Source of the DNA: Spirochaetota bacterium
Lineage (GTDB): Bacteria > Spirochaetota > UBA12135 > COTS27
Direction of reading: 5' to 3'
Assembly: GCA_030621685.1 (NCBI GenBank)
Contig: JAUXHF010000121.1
Location: 1 to 6,299, forward strand
Length of the DNA stretch: 6,299 nt
Part shown: in pieces, positions 1-4,771 of the stretch
How the letters are laid out: every line of letters starts with the position of its first letter
How positions within the stretch are numbered: position 1 is the first letter of the stretch
Made by a program: the position numbers and the translations under genes
The notes under the pieces: model-generated
The model's input: only the letters and a program-made list of their open reading frames with translations
What the model was told of the DNA's origin: nothing
The model's database searches: none

Positions 1-29
1 TTCAGCCTCAACACATACTTTAAAAGGCT

Positions 30-54
30 AAAAAAGCAGCTTTCCTGCTTTTTT
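30..54 (+). terminator. Intrinsic terminator, probably bidirectional
   Basis: A perfect 10-bp inverted repeat pairs AAAAAAGCAG (30-39) with CTGCTTTTTT (45-54) around the 5-base loop CTTTC. The GCAG/CTGC core followed by six T residues on the plus strand, mirrored by six A residues upstream, is the form of a Rho-independent terminator that can act in both directions. It would end a plus-strand transcript entering from before the window, and could also stop leftward read-through from the DCC gene. The GC part of the stem is only four pairs, so efficiency is uncertain. Confidence 0.72.
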
Positions 55-313
55 GTGAAGTAAGGGCGATGCTTGTTTCTTTTTTTAGTTGGAATTTTTA
101 TCAGAATAGTATAACAAGTTTTTACTATAAACAGTAAGACAAATTTTAATCGTAATATTTTTATTGGATATTTTTATTAGATATAATATTATGTTTAGAA
201 AAGGCAAACAATTTTTATGCTATGTTTGTAATGTAATGTACTGCCAATGCTTCATTTCCTATGGTTTTTTGCGTGTTTTCGGCTGTTTTAAGACCAGCTG
301 GGCTAGGAATGAG

Positions 314-772
314 CTAGGGGAGATCGCAAGGTGCATCTATCTTGAAAATTTTTCTACGAAGCCTAGCGATGACATCGTAAAGCCAATCTAATAAGGGCTG
401 GGGGATGATAGCGATGATGGCTAAACTTTTCCATGGCTGGGGAAGCTGTTTTAAGATGAAAAGTATAGCTGCTGATTTAACTAAACAAGCTTTCTTACCT
501 TTGTTTTGCCGAAAACACAGATGGATACTATCGATGTTTTTTTGATTCTTGCCCGAATATAAATTTTTTGAAATTTCAGCAAAAAGCTTAGAGTTTAAAG
601 GAGCAAAGCATAGCCTGCGATGCCTATCAATTTTCAGCAACATGCTCACGGTGAAAGAGCAGATACCGCAGTGCCCATCATAAAAAACTATCGGGCGGTT
701 ATCTTGCTTACGATGTTTTAAATGGCTCTGGCTCTGGCTCTGGCTCTTATCGTTTAAAATATTACTGCTCAT
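314..772 (-). CDS. DCC-family (DUF393) thiol-disulfide oxidoreductase-like protein
   Basis: This 152-residue protein matches the DCC (DUF393) family, small proteins predicted to have a thioredoxin-like redox role but mostly not characterised biochemically. The diagnostic motif YDGHCGIC is at residues 31-38 and gives a C35-G-I-C38 redox pair. A DSIHL segment (81-85) follows, then the SAAILFIL helix (100-107), the P-rich PQPLLDWLYDVIARLRR segment (124-140), and the C-terminal DAPCDLP ending with C149, all in family order. The first 27 residues are an extra polar tail containing a Ser-Gln repeat (10-16). No signal peptide is seen, so a cytoplasmic location is likely. The ATG at 772-770 is the only Met before the motif; no strong Shine-Dalgarno sequence precedes it. 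It is transcribed alone, divergently from the transaldolase gene. Family assignment is firm; the substrate is unknown. Confidence 0.9.
   Translation of the reverse strand: MSSNILNDKSQSQSQSHLKHRKQDNRPIVFYDGHCGICSFTVSMLLKIDRHRRLCFAPLNSKLFAEISKNLYSGKNQKNIDSIHLCFRQNKGKKACLVKSAAILFILKQLPQPWKSLAIIAIIPQPLLDWLYDVIARLRRKIFKIDAPCDLP
724..747 (-). repeat. 6-bp tandem repeat coding for Ser-Gln in the DCC protein
   Basis: Four consecutive copies of GGCTCT (plus strand) lie inside the N-terminal tail of the DCC gene and give an alternating Ser-Gln run at about residues 10-16. The 6-bp unit keeps the reading frame when copies are gained or lost, so tail length could vary between strains without breaking the gene. 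Confidence 0.85.
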
Positions 773-945
773 GATGCTGCTTAGCTTGTGTTTTTATCGA
801 GTATTTAGCATGTAGTTAGTGTGAATTGAGTATGAAATAAGCTTTGTTTTAATGTATTTGAAATTTAAGTTTAGCTTGAGAGCCCTGCCTTGCTAGGCAT
901 GTTCAAAACCAATTTTTTAAAACTGGCTATGAAAAGCGCTTTATA

Positions 946-965
946 AGAGATAATTAGAGATAATA
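946..965. repeat. 10-bp imperfect tandem duplication
   Basis: AGAGATAATT (946-955) is followed directly by AGAGATAATA (956-965), differing at one base. It sits just left of the 966-996 dyad. It belongs to a set of similar short tandem duplications scattered over this window. Confidence 0.75.
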
Positions 966-996
966 TTTTGATGAATTTCTCTACAATTCATCAAAA
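966..996. promoter_or_regulatory. Perfect 12-bp inverted repeat, candidate operator
   Basis: TTTTGATGAATT (966-977) and AATTCATCAAAA (985-996) are exact reverse complements around a 7-base centre (TCTCTAC). T runs lie at the outside of the left arm and A runs end the right arm, the opposite of a terminator, and no U tract follows on either strand. Position between two divergent genes, just upstream of a candidate -10 box at 1013-1018, suggests a binding site for a dimeric regulator or a structured RNA leader. The symmetry is observed; the regulatory role is inferred. Confidence 0.6.
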
Positions 997-1012
997 CTCC
1001 ACATAGATTTAT

Positions 1013-1018
1013 TATACT
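1013..1018 (+). promoter_or_regulatory. Candidate -10 box for the transaldolase gene
   Basis: TATACT matches the sigma-70 -10 consensus at five of six positions and lies about 97 bases before the transaldolase ATG. No good -35 hexamer is found at 16-18 bases; the expected position falls within the right arm of the 966-996 dyad, so regulator binding there could control this promoter. This is a motif match only. Confidence 0.35.
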
Positions 1019-1114
1019 ACAGTAAAGAAAATAGCTGTAACTAAAATACTTCTGCGTAGAAGATTTTATGCCGAAGAAAGAGATGAGAAATTTTATTATC
1101 ATATTAAAAATGCT

Positions 1115-2275
1115 ATGAATGAAGAGAACTCATCGCTTAGCAAGCTTCGAGAAATATCCACTGTGGTGGCTGATACGGCTAGTTTTGCTAGCATAAAAGC
1201 CTACAAGCCCTTAGATGCGACCACTAATCCTACGCTTATTCTGCAGGCGCTTCAAGCTGATGCGGCCTTGATAAGCGAAGCAAAAAAGATTATGCGGGCT
1301 ACAGAAGAGTCTATGAAATCTGCGTTAGCTGCTACAGCTTACTCGGCTGATGAGGACTCTGAAGATATATTGGCTGAATGTCTCTTAGCTATTTTTGCGG
1401 TTAACATCCTTGGTTGTATTGAAGGGCGTGTTTCCATAGAAGTGCCGTCCAGCCATAGTTTTCACAGCGCCGATACGGTGCTGAAAGCAAAACGAATGCT
1501 GCGAAGAACCGAGGCAGTCTATGAAATACTTCATGGAAAACCTTACTCCGCAGATAAAGGAGGGGATTTAAGACAAAGAATTCTGATAAAAATTGCCGCC
1601 ACATGGCCTGGGATTGAAGCAGCTAGAATTTTAGAAGAATCTGGAATTCATTGTAATATAACCTTGCTTTTTTCGCTCTCGCAAGCTATTTGTTGTGCGC
1701 AAAAGCAAATTACGCTGATATCTCCTTTTGTGGGGCGCGTAGTAGATTGGTATGCAAAGCAGGCTGGCGGCGAAAAAAAATGGTCAATACAAAAAGATCC
1801 TGGGGTCTTGCTGGTAAAGCGTGTGTATGCCAAGCTGAAAAGCATGGGCAGCCAAACAGAGATCATGGCGGCTTCTTTTCGTAATATAGAGCAAATTCTG
1901 GAACTTGCCGGCTGCGATTTGCTTACCATTGCCCCCAAATTGCTTGAAGAGCTAGCGAAATCGAGAGAAAAACCCATGCAAAAATTGGCGATATCAAAAC
2001 TCCCCTCCCTTCAGCAAACACTTAGGCTTATTGCCGCCCAACTCAGAGAAGAAAAAGCCGCCTATGCTTGGCCTTCACCATCAAATATAGATTCTGCTAC
2101 TAGCTGGAATGAGCATGCTAAGCAGCCAAGCTCTCACAGCACAAGTATGAGCGAGCAGGAATTCCTCTGGCAGATGAACGAAAACCCCATGGCCTTAGAG
2201 AAACTTGCCGAGGGCATCCGTATTTTCCATGCCGATTATTTGGCGCTGAAAACTATGCTGCTTAGCTCTTCTTAG
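1115..2275 (+). CDS. tal: Transaldolase (TalB-type) with three insertions
   Basis: This enzyme of the non-oxidative pentose phosphate pathway moves a dihydroxyacetone unit from sedoheptulose 7-phosphate to glyceraldehyde 3-phosphate through a Schiff base. The 386-residue product aligns throughout with TalB-type transaldolases of about 317 residues. Active-site residues (E. coli TalB numbering in brackets) are kept: D20 (D17), N38 (N35), E109 (E96), Schiff-base K159 (K132) in RILIKIAATW, N181 (N154), T183 (T156), S203 (S176), R208 (R181), S254 (S226) and R256 (R228). F205 (F178) is kept, as expected for transaldolase rather than fructose-6-phosphate aldolase. Extra length comes from about 13 residues before E109, 14 between E109 and K159, and about 41 after R256, mostly a polar stretch near 285-345 before the conserved EFLWQ (349-353). 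Despite these the frame is intact. The ATG at 1115 begins at the usual family N-terminus but lacks a clear Shine-Dalgarno sequence. It appears to be a single-gene unit. Confidence 0.94.
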   Translation: MNEENSSLSKLREISTVVADTASFASIKAYKPLDATTNPTLILQALQADAALISEAKKIMRATEESMKSALAATAYSADEDSEDILAECLLAIFAVNILGCIEGRVSIEVPSSHSFHSADTVLKAKRMLRRTEAVYEILHGKPYSADKGGDLRQRILIKIAATWPGIEAARILEESGIHCNITLLFSLSQAICCAQKQITLISPFVGRVVDWYAKQAGGEKKWSIQKDPGVLLVKRVYAKLKSMGSQTEIMAASFRNIEQILELAGCDLLTIAPKLLEELAKSREKPMQKLAISKLPSLQQTLRLIAAQLREEKAAYAWPSPSNIDSATSWNEHAKQPSSHSTSMSEQEFLWQMNENPMALEKLAEGIRIFHADYLALKTMLLSSS

Positions 2276-2280
2276 CTTTG
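2261..2280. repeat. 10-bp imperfect tandem duplication across the transaldolase stop codon
   Basis: CTTAGCTCTT (2261-2270) is followed by CTTAGCTTTG (2271-2280), eight of ten bases identical. The stop codon (2273-2275) lies in the second copy, so the duplication shapes the Ser-rich C-terminus. The first copy also forms an 8-bp inverted repeat with GAGCTAAG at 2316-2323. Confidence 0.6.
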
Positions 2281-2467
2281 AAATAATTGCTAATAGCCTA
2301 GGGGTCATGGAGCATGAGCTAAGCCAAGGTTTGCTAAACTATAGTTTGGCTGTAAGAAATTACTTGAGCAGCTTGAAGCGTGCTGAATATCGAGAATGCT
2401 AGAATTAAGCTAATAAGAACGTAAGAACTCTTAAAAGCTAATTTCATGATTTTTTGTTAAATTCAGT

Positions 2468-2473
2468 TATAAT
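2468..2473 (+). promoter_or_regulatory. Candidate -10 box for isocitrate dehydrogenase
   Basis: A perfect TATAAT lies 160 bases before the isocitrate dehydrogenase ATG. The -35 region is weak: TTCATG at 2443-2448 gives a long 19-base spacer. If used, transcription would begin around 2479-2481, at the left edge of the dyad at 2476-2512, giving a leader of about 150 bases. Confidence 0.45.
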
Positions 2474-2475
2474 GA

Positions 2476-2512
2476 AGATAACGAAGAATATAAATAATAT
2501 TCTCTGTTATTT
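2476..2512. promoter_or_regulatory. Long AT-rich dyad ahead of isocitrate dehydrogenase
   Basis: Bases 2476-2491 pair with 2497-2512 around the loop AAATA. Fifteen of 16 positions pair when two G-U pairs are allowed, with one A/C mismatch; the inner seven pairs (AGAATAT with ATATTCT) are perfect. It starts three bases after the TATAAT box, so it would cover the predicted transcription start. It is placed like an operator for a dimeric repressor, or could fold as the 5' end of the leader. The symmetry is observed; the function is inferred. Confidence 0.5.
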
Positions 2513-2573
2513 CAATTAACAAGCCCAATTTGTTGATATCACCGCTCACAAGCTACTTGAGCATTCAAAAGCT

Positions 2574-2611
2574 GTAGGCTAGCAGATGGCCTGCCACGCT
2601 AAAAAGCCTAC
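2574..2611 (+). promoter_or_regulatory. Leader hairpin just upstream of the isocitrate dehydrogenase ribosome binding site
   Basis: GTAGGCT (2574-2580) pairs perfectly with AGCCTAC (2605-2611). Inside, AGC (2581-2583) can pair with GCT (2598-2600), leaving an A-rich bulge, and TGGC/GCCA (2587-2596) adds a small inner pairing. The structure ends 10 bases before GGAGG and is followed by a short TTTGTT run. It could be a weak attenuator or influence ribosome access. It also covers the in-frame ATG at 2586, arguing against that codon as the start. Confidence 0.4.
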
Positions 2612-2621
2612 TTTGTTGAGT

Positions 2622-2626
2622 GGAGG
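2622..2626 (+). promoter_or_regulatory. Strong ribosome binding site deciding the isocitrate dehydrogenase start
   Basis: GGAGG lies seven bases before the ATG at 2634, the ideal spacing. The alternative in-frame ATG at 2586 has no such site, lies within a hairpin, and would add 16 residues that family members lack. The start at 2634 is therefore chosen. It is the only near-consensus site seen before any gene in the window. Confidence 0.85.
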
Positions 2627-2633
2627 AAGCATT

Positions 2634-3860
2634 ATGCAAAAAATACAAGTAAAAAACCCTGTTGTGGAAATTGATGGCGATGAAATGACACGAGTTATTT
2701 GGCAAAAAATTAAGGATAAATTTATTTACCCTTACTTAGATATAGATATTAAATACTTCGACTTATCTATTCAAAAAAGAGATGAGACAGATGACCAGAT
2801 AACTGTAGATGCAGCCAATGCTATATTAAAACATAAGGTAGGCATTAAATGTGCTACGATAACGCCAGATGATGCTCGGCTAAAAGAGTTTTCATTAAAA
2901 AAGAAATACCGCTCACCCAATGGAACTATTCGAAACAGATTAGGCGGAACAATTTTCCGTGAGCCTATTATCATAGCTAACATTCCTCGGCTTGTTAGAA
3001 CATGGAAGAAGCCTATTTGTATTGCCCGCCATGCTTTTGGCGATATATACCGAGCCACCGATATAGACATTCCCGGTAAAGGCAAGCTAAGCATGACTTT
3101 TAAAGGTGAAGACGGCAAAGAACAAACCTACGAAATTCATGAATTCAAAGGGCCGGGAGTTGCGCTTTCTATGTATAATGTTGATGAATCCATTCGTGGC
3201 TTTGCTCGGGCCTGCCTGCGGCATGGAATTCAGCGAGGCTGGAACGTCTATCTTTCTACAAAAAACACTATCTTGAGCGTCTATGATACTCGGTTTATGG
3301 ATATTTTTAAAGAAGTCTATGAGCAAGAATTCAAAGAAGAAATGACGGCTGCCAAGATTTCTTATGAACATCGGCTTATCGATGACATGGTAGCCTTGTC
3401 TCTGCGCTGGGAAGGCGGCTTTGTTTGGGCTTGTAAGAATTATGATGGTGATGTGCAATCAGATTCTGTGGCACAAGGTTTTGGCTCCTTAGGGCTCATG
3501 ACCTCAATTCTGCTTACGCCAGATGGCGAAATTCTTGAAAGTGAAGCGGCACATGGGACGGTAACTCGCCATTTCAGATTGCATGAACAAGGCAAAGAAA
3601 CCTCAACGAATTCCATCGCCTCTATTTTTGCTTGGACAAGAGGGCTTGCTTTTCGTGGAAAAAAAGATGGCCAAAATGAGCTGATACGCTTCAGCGATAC
3701 GCTTGAAAAAGCTTGCATTCTCTCTGTTGAACAGGGCAAGATGACTAAGGATTTGGCTATACTCGTTTATGGTTCTAAACTTGAACGAAAGCAATATCTT
3801 AATACCGAAGAATTTTTAGATGGCGTTCAGCAAGTTTTCAAAAGCTTGTTGAGCGCGTAG
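2634..3860 (+). CDS. icd: NADP-dependent isocitrate dehydrogenase, type II (eukaryote-like)
   Basis: This TCA-cycle enzyme oxidatively decarboxylates isocitrate to 2-oxoglutarate with reduction of NADP. The 408-residue protein is collinear with homodimeric type II enzymes such as human IDH1 (414 residues) and differs from the E. coli Icd type. Substrate-binding residues are present: S94, N96, R100, R109, R132 (in ARHAFGD) and Y139, plus catalytic K210 (in YLSTKNT). Metal ligands correspond to D250 in RLIDDMV and D273/D277 in NYDGDVQSDSV. R312-H313 in GTVTRHFR, matching R314-H315 of human IDH1, contact the NADP 2'-phosphate, so NADP specificity is expected. No signal or organelle-type leader is present; the enzyme is cytosolic. 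The start at 2634 follows a GGAGG site and matches the family N-terminus. It seems to be transcribed alone behind a structured leader. The frame is intact and no essential residue is missing. Confidence 0.97.
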   Translation: MQKIQVKNPVVEIDGDEMTRVIWQKIKDKFIYPYLDIDIKYFDLSIQKRDETDDQITVDAANAILKHKVGIKCATITPDDARLKEFSLKKKYRSPNGTIRNRLGGTIFREPIIIANIPRLVRTWKKPICIARHAFGDIYRATDIDIPGKGKLSMTFKGEDGKEQTYEIHEFKGPGVALSMYNVDESIRGFARACLRHGIQRGWNVYLSTKNTILSVYDTRFMDIFKEVYEQEFKEEMTAAKISYEHRLIDDMVALSLRWEGGFVWACKNYDGDVQSDSVAQGFGSLGLMTSILLTPDGEILESEAAHGTVTRHFRLHEQGKETSTNSIASIFAWTRGLAFRGKKDGQNELIRFSDTLEKACILSVEQGKMTKDLAILVYGSKLERKQYLNTEEFLDGVQQVFKSLLSA

Positions 3861-3876
3861 GTAAATTCATATAGCC

Positions 3877-3904
3877 TTGACTTCTCTAATTTTTTTACTA
3901 TCCT
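3877..3904 (+). promoter_or_regulatory. Candidate promoter for the lipoprotein-resB unit
   Basis: TTGACT (3877-3882, five of six to consensus) is separated by 16 bases from TATCCT (3899-3904, four of six). It lies in the 116-base gap after isocitrate dehydrogenase, with the lipoprotein ATG about 66 bases beyond the expected start site. No terminator hairpin was found in the gap, so read-through from isocitrate dehydrogenase is also possible. Confidence 0.4.
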
Positions 3905-3907
3905 TAT

Positions 3908-3927
3908 GCTATCTTACGCTATCTTAG
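3908..3927. repeat. 10-bp imperfect tandem duplication
   Basis: GCTATCTTAC (3908-3917) is followed directly by GCTATCTTAG (3918-3927), one base different. It lies in the leader of the lipoprotein gene, immediately after its candidate promoter. Confidence 0.75.
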
Positions 3928-3976
3928 GTTTGGTATAGCCTGATGGTAAAAAAGAATTTAAGACTGCAGAGCTTAC

Positions 3977-4696
3977 ATGGGTGTTCGGGCAGCAATATTG
4001 TTTTTTAGACTTGCTTTTTTGAATATAACTTTTCTTAGAAAATTCAGGACACTGGTAACCATAGCCGCCGTAGGTAAGGGTTGCGGTTTTGTTTTTTTAG
4101 TAACAGTCCTTCTCTTGCTTATAGCATGCAACAAAGACAAAGCCGCTAGTAAGAACTTTCGAAGCTATACCGAGATCGTCTTTAGAGCGCCGGTAGAAGC
4201 CCTTCAATATATCGATCCTCTTGACGAGATCATTCAAGACCAAGTTTCTCTGGATGAAGTTAGCTATTCAAAGATTCCCCAAGGTTGGATTGAGAAAAGA
4301 AATAAAGGCAGCCAGAGTCTTCGCTTTGTCAGTTTTGAATCAGAGCAAAGTGGCTTAGAAATATCGCTGGTGAGCTTTCCCGGCAAAGTAGGCGGCATAG
4401 AGGCTAACCTATCACGTTGGATGAAACAATTAAATTTACTTCCTGAAAAATCTCTTCTTGCTAGCCTTGCAGCTTCGCTGCCGGTGCTAACATCGTTAAA
4501 CAACATCCCCTATGTTCTCGTGGACTTTGTGGCCTTTGCGAATAGCCCCGATTCTGAAAATATTCTTGTTGCTATGATGCGCTTTCGTGATGATACGCTG
4601 TTTATAAAAATGCAAGGGAAAAGATCATTGATAGAACTAGAGCGAGAACGCTTTCTTGCCTTTGTTAATGCTTTAACTCTTTCTAACAAGGGCTAG
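3977..4696 (+). CDS. Predicted envelope lipoprotein preceding ResB
   Basis: The 239-residue product has a hydrophobic leader ending in the lipobox LIAC (48-51), so C51 should be lipidated and the remaining 188 residues exposed outside the cytoplasmic membrane. The mature part begins with a polar linker, then a domain with PQGW (101-104), RFVSF (116-120), SFPGKVGG (133-140), ANLSRWMKQL (143-152), FIKMQG (209-214) and FLAFVNAL (226-233). From memory this order resembles an uncharacterised family in verrucomicrobial and planctomycete genomes whose members carry a PGDAGG-ANVNRWRGQ-like block; no biochemical role is known to me. The gene is 75 bases ahead of resB on the same strand, suggesting a function in cytochrome c assembly or respiration. 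The leader is unusually long with a second hydrophobic stretch (5-20), and the ATG has no good Shine-Dalgarno sequence, so the true start may be downstream. Lipoprotein status is well supported; function is unknown. Confidence 0.8.
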   Translation: MGVRAAILFFRLAFLNITFLRKFRTLVTIAAVGKGCGFVFLVTVLLLLIACNKDKAASKNFRSYTEIVFRAPVEALQYIDPLDEIIQDQVSLDEVSYSKIPQGWIEKRNKGSQSLRFVSFESEQSGLEISLVSFPGKVGGIEANLSRWMKQLNLLPEKSLLASLAASLPVLTSLNNIPYVLVDFVAFANSPDSENILVAMMRFRDDTLFIKMQGKRSLIELERERFLAFVNALTLSNKG

Positions 4697-4737
4697 CAAT
4701 TTAAGCCTAACAATTTAAGCCTGACAATTTAGGGTAA
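4697..4737. repeat. Three tandem copies of a 14-bp unit after the lipoprotein gene
   Basis: CAATTTAAGCCTAA (4697-4710), CAATTTAAGCCTGA (4711-4724) and the decayed, 13-base CAATTTAGGGTAA (4725-4737) follow directly after the TAG stop. They fill over half of the 75-base gap to resB. The unit is not clearly palindromic and no terminator is formed, so the array probably lies within the lipoprotein-resB transcript. Confidence 0.8.
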
Positions 4738-4771
4738 CAATTATTTTTAGTAAATATTTTATAACAGCAGC

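Larger units (their letters stand above)
773..1114. other. Divergent intergenic region between the DCC gene and the transaldolase gene
   Basis: These 342 AT-rich bases separate two genes pointing away from each other and so should contain both promoters. On the plus strand there is a candidate -10 box (1013-1018) and a strong dyad (966-996). A 10-bp near-tandem duplication sits at 946-965. No convincing -35/-10 pair was found for the minus-strand gene. No reading frame here looks coding, and no tRNA or other RNA gene was recognised. Confidence 0.6.
2276..2633. other. Spacer between transaldolase and isocitrate dehydrogenase genes
   Basis: This 358-base region has no convincing gene. It contains AGCCAA (2322-2327) opposite TTGGCT (2346-2351), overlapping a hairpin at 2333-2350 with a TATA loop. 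Neither is followed by a T tract, so no standard terminator for the transaldolase gene was found. An 8-bp tandem duplication (TAAGAACG/TAAGAACT, 2414-2429), a TATAAT box, two further dyads and the ribosome binding site for isocitrate dehydrogenase follow; the main elements are listed separately. The density of symmetry suggests this is the isocitrate dehydrogenase control region. Confidence 0.6.

Noticed and set aside
164..391. Cys-rich 75-codon open frame on the plus strand
   Set aside because: It overlaps the 3' end of the well-supported DCC gene in antisense, has no ribosome binding site, and its composition simply follows AT-rich non-coding sequence.
1648..1977. 109-codon open frame on the minus strand inside the transaldolase gene
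   Set aside because: It is fully antisense to a conserved enzyme region and matches no family I recognise; it is a shadow of the real gene.
2333..2350. Hairpin with TATA loop after the transaldolase gene as a terminator
   Set aside because: The stem is only seven pairs including one G-U and is not followed by a T tract, so it does not meet the form of an intrinsic terminator.
2586..2633. Upstream in-frame ATG giving a 424-residue isocitrate dehydrogenase
   Set aside because: The extra 16 residues are not found in the family, the codon lies inside a predicted hairpin, and the ATG at 2634 has an ideal GGAGG site.
2771..3794. Four overlapping minus-strand open frames within isocitrate dehydrogenase
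   Set aside because: All lie antisense to conserved active-site and cofactor regions of the enzyme; they are complementary-frame artefacts.
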